Source: JANOYJ01 sp031373225
GTDB lineage: Bacteria; Pseudomonadota; Alphaproteobacteria; Rhizobiales; Rhizobiaceae
DNA length: 12,124 nt
Assembly (NCBI GenBank): GCA_031373225.1
Contig: JANMMM010000113.1
Location: 1-12,124 of the forward strand
Reading direction: 5' to 3'
Shown piece by piece: positions 6,820-12,124 of this stretch. Under the pieces are notes generated by a model. The model had not been told where the DNA came from. It ran no database searches and saw nothing but the letters and a program-made list of their open reading frames with translations. Made by a program: the position numbers and the translations under genes. Positions within the stretch are counted from its first letter, which is position 1, and every line of letters begins with the position of its first letter.

Positions 6820-7737
6820 CTATCCCTGCCCGGCGAGCGGGTGATGCTCATTCACCAAGCGCTCCAGGCGTTCGGCGAGGACATGGGTGTAAATCTGCGT
6901 GGTGGAAATGTCGGAATGGCCGAGCAGCTCCTGCACCACGCGCAAATCCGCGCCGTTCTGCAAAAGGTGGCTGGCAAAGGCGTGGCGCAGCACATGCGGC
7001 GAGATAAGCTTTGATGAAATGCCGGCGCGGGCGGCGAGGCCCTTGAGATCGCGGGCGAAAACCTGGCGGGGCAAGTGGCCGGATTCGGAAGTTGAAGGGA
7101 AAAGCCAAGGGCTTGCAGCTGATTTTGGGTCTTTGTTGCGGAGTGCGAGGAAGGCTGACAGCGCCGTTCGCGCCTTGCCGGACAGCGGCACGATGCGCTC
7201 TTTGCCGCCCTTGCCTTTCAGCATGATATGGTCGCGGTCGGAACGCGCGGCTGTCATCGGCAGGGAGACAAGCTCGGAGACGCGCAGGCCGGTGGCGTAG
7301 AGCGTTTCGACGAGGGCCAGCAGGCGCCGCTCAGCGAGTGCGCCTGAAGGCGCCGCTTCCTGTTCGGCGAGGTCCAACATCCGGGAGACATCATCAACAG
7401 CCATGGTTTTGGGCAGCGGGCGGGCTTTTTTCGGGGCATCGACGGTGGCGGTAGGGTCGTCCGACCGGTGGCCTTCGGCATAGAGGAAGCGGAAAAACTG
7501 CCGCAGCGACGACAGGCGGCGGGCCTGGGAAGTGGCGGCGAAGCCTTTGGCTGATAGGGATTGGAGGTAGGCGCGGATGGCTTCTGTGCCCGTTTGCGCC
7601 AGTTTTCCGCCTTTGGCGCTGCAAAAACCTGCCGCATCCTCAAGATCGCGGCGGTAGGAGAGAAGCGTGTTCTCCGCCGCGCCGCGCTCGGCGCTCATCA
7701 TTTCGAGGAAGGATTCGATGAGAGCGTCATTGTTCAT
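6820..7737 (-). CDS. xerD: Tyrosine recombinase XerD
   Basis: A 305-residue site-specific recombinase that with XerC resolves chromosome dimers at dif during division. The N-terminal SAM-like core-binding domain (1-100) includes NTLLSYRRDL. The catalytic domain (about 108-298) has the full active set: Arg152 in ATGLRVSEL, Lys176 in KGKGGKERIVPL, His248 and Arg251 in SPHVLRHAFASHLL, His274 in LLGHSDISTTQ, and the nucleophile Tyr283 in IYTHV. The spacing equals that of E. coli XerD with an offset of four, and the GADLRVVQELLGHSDISTTQIYTH run favours XerD over XerC or a phage integrase. The ATG at 7737 overlaps the stop of the upstream 57-residue gene (ATGA). The reading frame stays open to 7911, but that extension is out-of-frame DNA of the small gene. 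Confidence 0.96.
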   Translation of the reverse strand: MNNDALIESFLEMMSAERGAAENTLLSYRRDLEDAAGFCSAKGGKLAQTGTEAIRAYLQSLSAKGFAATSQARRLSSLRQFFRFLYAEGHRSDDPTATVDAPKKARPLPKTMAVDDVSRMLDLAEQEAAPSGALAERRLLALVETLYATGLRVSELVSLPMTAARSDRDHIMLKGKGGKERIVPLSGKARTALSAFLALRNKDPKSAASPWLFPSTSESGHLPRQVFARDLKGLAARAGISSKLISPHVLRHAFASHLLQNGADLRVVQELLGHSDISTTQIYTHVLAERLERLVNEHHPLAGQG

Positions 7738-7907
7738 GGCGCGGGCGGCGTGATCTTTGGTTCGGCCGGGTTCAGCTTGTCCGTCGGCACACGAATGGTC
7801 ATTTCGGACTGTTTGGGCACGACAAGCGTCGCCAGCGCCACCATGCCGCCGAAAACGACGAGCGCGGCAAAGGCGAGAAAGGTGAGGAGCCGAAACAGGG
7901 TTGGCAT
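7734..7907 (-). CDS. Small single-pass membrane protein upstream of xerD
   Basis: A 57-residue open frame, starting MPTLFRLLTFLAFAALVVFG and ending KITPPAP. A basic N-terminus is followed by one transmembrane helix at about residues 4-30 and a short proline-containing tail (MTIRVPTDKLNPAEP). The ATGA overlap with xerD (stop 7736-7734, xerD start 7737) and an amino-acid composition typical of a real membrane anchor support it as a gene. I recall similar short proteins with a membrane helix and a tail like EMTVRIPxxxL between aroK and xerD in Rhizobiales, sometimes labelled histidine kinase without reason. Function is unknown; membrane recruitment of a partner is possible. The Shine-Dalgarno is poor. 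The gene probably shares a transcript with xerD. Confidence 0.75.
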   Translation of the reverse strand: MPTLFRLLTFLAFAALVVFGGMVALATLVVPKQSEMTIRVPTDKLNPAEPKITPPAP

Positions 7908-7963
7908 GCATGACCGCCGGGATTGAAAAACAGCGCGCGCCGAATCATGCCCGCGCCGCTGCC

Positions 7964-8026
7964 TCTATATGGTCAGCGCTGGCGTTTGAGGCAAGAGTTG
8001 ACCCAAAAGCGGCGCGCACTTAGTGA
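7964..8026. promoter_or_regulatory. Divergent promoter region between the xerD unit and aroK-aroB
   Basis: The 126-bp gap between the divergent starts holds two candidates. On the minus strand TTGCCT (7994-7989) is followed after 17 bases by CATATA, or after 19 by TATAGA (7969-7964). On the plus strand TTGACC (7998-8003) has a 17-base spacer to a poor TAGTGA (8021-8026), which would place the transcript start at or next to the aroK ATG. The -35 hexamers nearly abut, so the two promoters would compete or share a regulator. Based on hexamer matching only. Confidence 0.35.
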
Positions 8027-8033
8027 ATGTGGC

Positions 8034-8621
8034 ATGAGCGAGGATAATGTCATCAGGCCGGAGGCCGAAGCGATCAGGGCGATGCTCGGCAAGCGCTGCA
8101 TTGTGGTGATCGGGCTGATGGGGGCGGGCAAGAGCACGATCGGCAAGCGGCTGGCGCAGATGCTGGGGCTTTCGTTCATTGACGCCGACGCCGAGATTGA
8201 AGCCGTGTCGCGCATGACGATCCCGGAACTGTTCACCGCCTACGGCGAGCCGGAGTTCCGCGATTTGGAGCGCCGCGTCATCAGGCGCATCCTGCGAAGC
8301 GGACCGCGCGTGCTCGCCACCGGCGGCGGCGCTTTTATGAACGAGGCGACTCGGCGGACCATCGCTAAGGCGGGCATCTCCGTTTGGCTGAAGGCGGAGC
8401 TGGACGTGCTGATGGAGCGCGTCAGCCGCAAAGGCAACCGTCCTCTTCTCAAGACCAGCGATCCGCGCGCCACAATGCAAGCGCTGATGGACCAGCGCTA
8501 TCCGGTCTACGGGCTGGCGGACGTCACCATCCTGTCGCGGGACGAGAAGAAGGATGTGATGGTGGTGGAAGTGATCGAGGCGCTCGCCAAACTGCCCGCC
8601 GACAGCGGGGTGGCTGCGTGA
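8034..8621 (+). CDS. aroK: Shikimate kinase
   Basis: A 195-residue cytoplasmic kinase that phosphorylates shikimate at the 3-hydroxyl with ATP, fifth step of the chorismate pathway. It shows the P-loop GLMGAGKST (27-35), the shikimate-binding FIDADAEIE block (49-57, the usual DxD), the conserved FRDLERRVI (75-83), ATGGGAF (95-101) and the lid arginine in KGNRPLL (133-139). The ATG at 8034 gives a typical start (MSEDNVIRPEAEAIRAMLG) with about 20 residues before the core, as often seen in alphaproteobacteria. A TTG far upstream at 7923 keeps the frame open, but the extra residues are not family-like. No strong Shine-Dalgarno is visible. The stop overlaps the aroB start as GTGA, so the two are translationally coupled. 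Confidence 0.96.
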   Translation: MSEDNVIRPEAEAIRAMLGKRCIVVIGLMGAGKSTIGKRLAQMLGLSFIDADAEIEAVSRMTIPELFTAYGEPEFRDLERRVIRRILRSGPRVLATGGGAFMNEATRRTIAKAGISVWLKAELDVLMERVSRKGNRPLLKTSDPRATMQALMDQRYPVYGLADVTILSRDEKKDVMVVEVIEALAKLPADSGVAA

Positions 8622-9739
8622 GCGTCGAAGAAAGCATCATTCGGGTTCCAGTGGAGCTCGGCGAACGGTCGTATGAGATATTGATTGGCGATGGCCTTAT
8701 TGAGCGCGCGGGAGAAGAGATTTCGCGGGTTCTCCTAGGCGCGCGGGCGGCCATTGTCACGGATGAAAATGTGGCGCCGGCGCATCTGGAGCGGCTGAAG
8801 GCTTCGCTTATTGTCAGCGGCATTGCAGCCTCGCCCATCGTGCTGCCTGCGGGCGAGAAGACCAAGACTTTTGCCCGGCTGGAGGAGGCTGTCGATGGGA
8901 TCATTGCGGCGAAGCTCGAGCGCGGCGACGTGGTGATTGCGCTCGGCGGCGGGGTGATCGGCGATCTCGCGGGGTTTGCTGCGGGCATTGTGCGGCGCGG
9001 GATGAAGTTTGTGCAGATTCCGACGTCGCTCTTGGCGCAGGTGGATTCCTCCGTCGGCGGCAAGACTGGCATCAACACAGCGCGCGGCAAGAATCTTGTC
9101 GGCGTGTTTTACCAGCCGCAGCTGGTGCTGGCGGATACAAGCGCGCTCGACACGCTGCCGATCCGGGAATTCCGCGCGGGATATGCGGAAGTGGCGAAAT
9201 ACGGGCTGATTGACCGGCCTGAGTTTTTTGCCTGGCTGGAGAAGAACTGGCGCGATGTGTTTGCGGGCGGGGCGGCGCGGCAATATGCCATCGCCGAATC
9301 GTGCCGCGCCAAAGCCGAAATGGTGGCGCGCGACGAGCATGAGACGGGCGACCGGGCGCTGCTCAACCTTGGCCACACATTCGGCCATGCGCTGGAGGGC
9401 GCGACGGAATATGATTCGGCGCGCCTTGTGCACGGCGAGGGCGTTGCAATCGGCATGTGCCTGGCGCACCGGTTTTCGGCGCATATGAACCTGTGCAGCC
9501 CGGATGACGGCAAGCGCGCTGCGGCGCACTTGAAGGAGGTTGGTCTGCCCACTTCAATGGCGGAAATTTCGGGCGAACTGCCGCCGGCTGAAAAACTGAT
9601 GGAATTCATCGCGCAGGACAAGAAGGCCAAGCGCGGCACGCTGACCTTCATTCTGACGCGCGGCGTGGGGCAGAGCTTCATCGCAAATGATGTGCCGGGC
9701 TCGGAAGTTCTGTCCTTCCTGCGGCAGGAACTGGGCTGA
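8618..9739 (+). CDS. aroB: 3-dehydroquinate synthase
   Basis: A 373-residue NAD- and metal-dependent cytoplasmic enzyme that converts DAHP to 3-dehydroquinate, second step of the shikimate pathway. Family signatures are the PAGEKTKTF block (78-85), NAD-binding ALGGGVIGDLAGFAA (108-122), the PTSLLAQVDSSVGGKTGIN block (135-153) and the metal ligands: Glu191 in GYAEVAKYG, His253 in NLGHTFGHALE and His272 in VHGEGVAIGM. The length is normal. Translation starts at GTG 8618, which overlaps the aroK TGA; the product begins with the usual short strand before PVELGERSYEILIG. In-frame sequence upstream of 8618 is aroK DNA in the wrong frame. The gene is followed after five bases by the CorC-like gene, so aroK-aroB-corC is probably one operon. 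Confidence 0.97.
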   Translation: MSVEESIIRVPVELGERSYEILIGDGLIERAGEEISRVLLGARAAIVTDENVAPAHLERLKASLIVSGIAASPIVLPAGEKTKTFARLEEAVDGIIAAKLERGDVVIALGGGVIGDLAGFAAGIVRRGMKFVQIPTSLLAQVDSSVGGKTGINTARGKNLVGVFYQPQLVLADTSALDTLPIREFRAGYAEVAKYGLIDRPEFFAWLEKNWRDVFAGGAARQYAIAESCRAKAEMVARDEHETGDRALLNLGHTFGHALEGATEYDSARLVHGEGVAIGMCLAHRFSAHMNLCSPDDGKRAAAHLKEVGLPTSMAEISGELPPAEKLMEFIAQDKKAKRGTLTFILTRGVGQSFIANDVPGSEVLSFLRQELG

Positions 9740-9744
9740 CCCGG

Positions 9745-10572
9745 ATGGCCTTCCGGCGCGCGCTGGCCCTTTTGGGCATCCATTCCAAGCCGGATGCGGA
9801 GCCGCAGTCGGCGCATGAGGGCATCAGGGGCGCTGTTGAAACCCTGCACCGGGAAGGCTCGGTCGAAAAATCCGACCGCGACCGGCTGGGCGCGATCCTC
9901 GACCTGCATGAGCTGGAAGTGTCCGATGTCATGGTGCACCGGACGGATATGCTGTCCTTGAACGCTGATGATCCAATTGACCAGATCGTGCGCGAGGCGC
10001 TGGAAAGCCCGCACACGCGCATCCCAATCTGGAAGGGCGAGGCGGACAATATTGTCGGCATCGTGCATGCCAAAGACCTGGTGCGCGCGCTCTACGCCGC
10101 CAAAAATGACGCGTCGCAGCTCGACCTGATGAAAATCGCCAGCAAGCCATGGTTCGTGCCCGACACGACAAGGCTGCAGGACCAGCTGGCGGCCTTCCTG
10201 CGCCGCAAAGCGCATATCGCCATCGTGGTGGACGAATATGGCGAGCTGGAAGGGCTGGTGACGCTGGAAGACATTATCGAGGAAATCGTCGGCGAGATCG
10301 CCGATGAGCATGATCTGACGATCCAGGGCGTGCGCAAGGAAGCGGACGGCTCGGTCGTCGTCGACGGCTCCGTCCCGCTGCGCGATCTCAACCGGGCGCT
10401 GGATTGGAACCTGCCCGACACGGAAGCGACGACCATCGCGGGGCTGGTCATCCACGAGAGCCAGATGATCCCGGACGAGAAACAGGCGTTCACGTTTCAT
10501 GGGATGCGGTTCACGGTGATGAAGCGGGAGAGAAACCGGATAACGCGGATCAGGGTGAAGGCGGTGGAGTAG
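9745..10572 (+). CDS. CorC/HlyC-family protein with two CBS domains, lacking DUF21
   Basis: A 275-residue predicted soluble protein. Residues 25-60 (AHEGIRGAVETLHREGSVEKSDRDRLGAILDL) are the linker typical of CNNM/CorC proteins. Two CBS domains follow, at about 58-118 (VSDVMVHRTDM, HTRIPIWKG, IVGIVHAKDLVRAL) and 130-185 (DQLAAFLRRKAHIAIVVDEYG, GLVTLEDIIEEIVGEI), then a CorC_HlyC domain at about 190-273 (DGSVPLRDLN, TIAGLVIH, FTFHGMRFTV). CBS domains bind adenine nucleotides; related full-length proteins with a DUF21 membrane domain take part in Mg2+/Co2+ efflux. Homologues I recall behind aroB in alphaproteobacteria carry a DUF21 domain of about 180 residues at the N-terminus. Here it is absent, and the first residues MAFRRALALLGIHSK look like the very end of such a domain or a short substitute. 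E. coli CorC (292 residues) is also DUF21-less. The start lies six bases after the aroB stop. Confidence 0.93.
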   Translation: MAFRRALALLGIHSKPDAEPQSAHEGIRGAVETLHREGSVEKSDRDRLGAILDLHELEVSDVMVHRTDMLSLNADDPIDQIVREALESPHTRIPIWKGEADNIVGIVHAKDLVRALYAAKNDASQLDLMKIASKPWFVPDTTRLQDQLAAFLRRKAHIAIVVDEYGELEGLVTLEDIIEEIVGEIADEHDLTIQGVRKEADGSVVVDGSVPLRDLNRALDWNLPDTEATTIAGLVIHESQMIPDEKQAFTFHGMRFTVMKRERNRITRIRVKAVE

Positions 10573-10580
10573 AGGGCGGC

Positions 10581-10590
10581 GGTTTAAACC
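10581..10590. repeat. Perfect palindrome GGTTTAAACC, first copy
   Basis: A 10-bp perfect palindrome in the gap between the corC stop and the 66-residue gene, 12 bp upstream of the candidate -35. An identical copy lies at 10942-10951 inside the next-but-one gene. The AT-rich core is unusual in this GC-rich window. It could be an operator or coincidence. Confidence 0.35.
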
Positions 10591-10602
10591 CCCTGATGCA
10601 TA

Positions 10603-10631
10603 TTGAAATCACAACAATTTTGCGCCATATC
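10603..10631 (+). promoter_or_regulatory. Candidate promoter of the two-gene accessory cassette, possibly leaderless
   Basis: TTGAAA (10603-10608) and CATATC (10626-10631) are separated by 17 bases in an AT-rich stretch that stands out against its surroundings. The expected transcript start lies at about 10638, which is the A of the first gene's ATG. No purine-rich ribosome site precedes that ATG, so a leaderless mRNA is plausible. The -10 matches only three of six positions. Confidence 0.4.
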
Positions 10632-10637
10632 TAACTC

Positions 10638-10838
10638 ATGAGCAAAACAAGCAAAACTTCCGGCGGAAAAACTGCGCGACGCTCGTCGCGGCCCAGCCCG
10701 TTTTTGGGTGTGAGCAAGGACGGGATACGCATTCCCAGACCCGATTTCAAGCCAGTGAGCTTCACCGAGCGCCAGCTCGAGCGCGCGGTCCGGGTCGTGC
10801 TTGAGCGCGAGCGCGAAAACGAAGCCTTGGCCGGTTGA
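10638..10838 (+). CDS. Small basic protein of unknown function, first gene of the accessory cassette
   Basis: A 66-residue protein that I do not recognise. Residues 1-20 are Ser/Lys/Arg-rich and probably disordered (MSKTSKTSGGKTARRSSRPS). A conserved-looking middle, FLGVSKDGIRIPRPDFKPVSF (22-42), leads into a charged helix (TERQLERAVRVVLERERENEALAG, 43-66) with heptad-like spacing of Leu/Val. The basic tail plus helix could contact DNA, RNA or the neighbouring protein. No Shine-Dalgarno precedes the ATG (see the candidate leaderless promoter). The stop lies six bases before the TTG start of the next gene, so the two form a tight pair. By size and position it could be a partner or antitoxin-like protein of the downstream gene, which is inference only. 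Confidence 0.7.
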   Translation: MSKTSKTSGGKTARRSSRPSPFLGVSKDGIRIPRPDFKPVSFTERQLERAVRVVLERERENEALAG

Positions 10839-10844
10839 GCCGGT

Positions 10845-11468
10845 TTGGCGCGGCGCAGGCGGCCAGTATTTGTGAATTGCCCGTTTGACGAGGACTACCG
10901 CCCGCTTTTCCGCGCGATGATTTTCACAATTGTGAGCTGTGGGTTTAAACCGCGCTGCGCGTTGGAGGTGATTGATGGCGCGGCAACGCGGATTTCAAAG
11001 ATCGAAAAGCTGATCGAGGACTGCCAACTCGGCATTCACGACATTTCCAGAACAGAGCTTGATGCCGCAAGCGGACTGCCGCGCTTTAACATGCCGCTGG
11101 AGCTTGGATTGTTTTTGGGCGCCAAGCGATATGGCGATGCCGTGCAGCGGCAGAAGAAGTGCCTCGTTCTGGACGTGGAGCGCTACCGCTTCCAGCGCTT
11201 TATGTCAGATATTGCCGGTCAGGATATTGAAGCGCATGGCGGGCAGATTGGCGAAATCATCAACCGCGTCCGGGCCTTCCTCAACAGCGCCTCAAGAGGC
11301 GCGCCTCTGGCCGGCCCGGCGAACATTCAGGCGGACTATGCCGTGTTTCAGGAAAGGCTGGAAGAACTTTGCCGCGAGCTGGCGCTGCGGCCGGACGAGC
11401 TGGAATTCAAGGATTTTGCTTGGGCGGCGGCGGAATTTGTCGCGGTTGGAAATCAAGAGCGGACGTAA
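10845..11468 (+). CDS. Rossmann-like protein resembling TIR/deoxyribosyltransferase-type domains; function unknown
   Basis: A 207-residue cytoplasmic protein. It opens with a strand and loop, PVFVNCPFDEDYRPLFRA (7-24), then helix IFTIVSCGF, KPRCALE (36-41), an Arg/Lys helix TRISKIEKLIEDC (48-60), strand LGIHDISRTELD (62-73) and PRFNMPLELGLFLGAKRYG (79-97). A strand KCLVLD (105-110) follows, then SDIAGQDIEAHGG (121-133) and a helical tail. Alternating strands and helices, the early VNCPFD turn and a Glu (Glu86) in MPLELG after the IHDISR strand recall TIR-like and nucleoside-deoxyribosyltransferase-like folds, where a Glu in that region attacks N-glycosidic bonds. I recall similar FVNCPFD...PRFNMPLELG proteins as conserved hypotheticals of patchy distribution, sometimes near defence genes. 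NAD+ or nucleotide cleavage is a hypothesis. The start is TTG at 10845; no in-frame ATG precedes the domain, and the Shine-Dalgarno is weak. Confidence 0.75.
   Translation: MARRRRPVFVNCPFDEDYRPLFRAMIFTIVSCGFKPRCALEVIDGAATRISKIEKLIEDCQLGIHDISRTELDAASGLPRFNMPLELGLFLGAKRYGDAVQRQKKCLVLDVERYRFQRFMSDIAGQDIEAHGGQIGEIINRVRAFLNSASRGAPLAGPANIQADYAVFQERLEELCRELALRPDELEFKDFAWAAAEFVAVGNQERT
10942..10951. repeat. Perfect palindrome GGTTTAAACC, second copy
   Basis: Identical to the copy at 10581-10590, lying inside the coding region of the Rossmann-like protein (codons around GFKPR). It follows by 6 bp another perfect palindrome, TCACAATTGTGA (10924-10935). Confidence 0.35.
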
Positions 11469-11696
11469 CTTGTGACGAACCGGCCCGGCTGCGGCCCTCA
11501 TTGCCAGTAGTGCGCAGACTTTGCCTACTTCAGTGAATTTGCCCAGTGGGCCGTTCTGTGAAGATCAGGATCACGCGGTGCGCATCAAGCCCTGGGCTTA
11601 ACCGCCCATTCACCATGCCGGCGCATGAAGTATCCGTAACTTGCCGAAAAGCCGCCTTCTTGAGAGAATCGCGGCAGTTCAAACCGGGGTTCCATC
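11469..11696. other. Intergenic gap before the hydrolase gene
   Basis: A 228-bp gap with no convincing gene, RNA or strong terminator. It contains a short inverted repeat AAGCCC-T-GGGCTT (11587-11599) without a following T run, and a GGCC-N7-GGCC possibility near 11483. A promoter for the hydrolase presumably lies here, but no hexamer pair stands out. A small minus-strand open frame crossing it looks like chance coding. Confidence 0.4.
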
Positions 11697-12124
11697 ATGC
11701 TTTCCCGCCGCTCATTCGCCCTCTCGCTAGCAGCCTTCACTCTTCTGCCTGCCCTTGCCGAGGCGCGGGAGCGGGGGGAGCTGTTGCGCAGCATCAGCGA
11801 GAGGCGGAAGGGCGGGGCGCAGGCGGAGCGGGGCGGAAAGCGCGGGGCAAAGGCCCTGTCACTTTCAGTTACGGCCCTGCAAAGCTTGACATTTATGCGC
11901 CGGACGGGGCGCGGAACCTGCCGGTTGTGATGTTTGTGCATGGCGGCGGGTGGGACAAGGGCAACCGCAAATATGTGCAGAAAAAGCCGGATTATCTGAC
12001 CGGCAAGGGCTATGTGTTCGTCTCCATCGACTACCGGCTGCTTCCCGACACGCAGGTCGCCGATCAGGCCAAGGATGTGGAGGCGGCCTTTGCTTATGTG
12101 CGCAGGAACATCGTCTTGTATGGC
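11697..12124 (+). pseudogene. Twin-arginine exported alpha/beta-hydrolase (esterase-like), apparently frameshifted and cut by the window edge
   Basis: The first frame (ATG 11697) begins MLSRRSFALSLAAFTLLPAL, with Arg4-Arg5, a hydrophobic core and an AEA-type end, so a Tat signal. It continues through a charged linker and stops at 11930. From about 11852 a different frame carries the enzyme: GPVTFSYGPAKLDIYAPDG, then LPVVMFVHGGGWDKGN with the HGGGW oxyanion-hole motif, GYVFVSIDYRLLPD, and a QAKDVEAAFAYVR helix, open to the last base. This is the N-terminal part of an alpha/beta-hydrolase of the esterase/lipase (HSL/BD-FAE-like) group; the catalytic Ser, Asp and His lie beyond the window. No start codon serves the second frame before its domain, so one base seems to be missing, best placed in the GGGG run at 11844-11847. 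One added G there reads KRGGKGPVTFSY. Either a real inactivating mutation or a sequencing or assembly error. Confidence 0.8.

Noticed and set aside
6820..7737. Phage or integrative-element integrase
   Set aside because: Residue spacing and the C-terminal sequence match chromosomal XerD, with accA and aroK as usual neighbours and no tRNA or attachment repeats nearby.
9109..10500. 463-residue minus-strand open frame across aroB and the CorC-like gene
   Set aside because: GC-rich antisense frame; both genes on the plus strand are strongly supported by motifs and spacing.
10845..11468. Calling the cassette a known Thoeris, CBASS or retron effector
   Set aside because: The motifs are only loosely TIR/NDT-like, and no partner gene of those systems (ThsA, a CD-NTase, a reverse transcriptase) is in the window.
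11587..11599. AAGCCC-T-GGGCTT as a terminator for the cassette
   Set aside because: A one-base loop cannot form a normal hairpin, the arms are short and no T run follows.
11697..11930. Stand-alone 77-residue exported protein
   Set aside because: Its last 25 or so residues are the hydrolase domain read in the wrong frame; the frameshifted hydrolase explains the region better.
11585..11941. 118-residue minus-strand frame over the hydrolase start and gap
   Set aside because: It overlaps a clear Tat signal sequence on the other strand, has Arg/Pro-rich composition typical of antisense, and shows no recognisable motif.

Overview
The window is GC-rich chromosomal DNA (roughly 60% by eye). It most likely comes from an alphaproteobacterium, plausibly of the Hyphomicrobiales/Rhizobiales. 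The basis is gene content and order: accA, xerD and a small membrane-protein gene on the minus strand, divergent from aroK-aroB and a CBS/CorC gene on the plus strand. I recall this layout from that group; no search was run. No RNA gene, insertion sequence, CRISPR array or prophage gene is visible.

Minus-strand block (1-7907). In transcription order, right to left, it holds a 57-residue single-pass membrane protein and XerD (4-nt overlap), then AccA behind its own promoter-like site. Next come an acyltransferase-3 membrane protein and a DUF305/cytochrome b561 pair (31-nt overlap) that may share a promoter. These are followed by a YafK/DpaA-type L,D-transpeptidase-fold lipoprotein overlapping a TTG-started TusA, then a secreted protein of unknown function followed one base later by a VTT/DedA-like membrane protein. 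The block ends with the N-terminal 240 residues of PurA, which runs off the left edge. Themes are fatty-acid and purine synthesis, chromosome dimer resolution, envelope remodelling and periplasmic redox or metal handling.

Plus-strand block (8034-12124). aroK and aroB overlap by GTGA and supply two shikimate-pathway steps. Six bases later starts a CorC-like protein with two CBS domains and a C-terminal CorC_HlyC domain but without the membrane DUF21 domain. After a short AT-rich gap with a possible leaderless promoter comes the least familiar part: a 66-residue basic protein followed closely by a 207-residue protein with Rossmann-like, TIR- or deoxyribosyltransferase-like features. This pair is an accessory-looking cassette and the best candidate for an undescribed system, but its function cannot be assigned from sequence alone. 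The window ends inside an alpha/beta-hydrolase whose twin-arginine signal and catalytic domain lie in different frames, so it carries a frameshift or a sequencing error.
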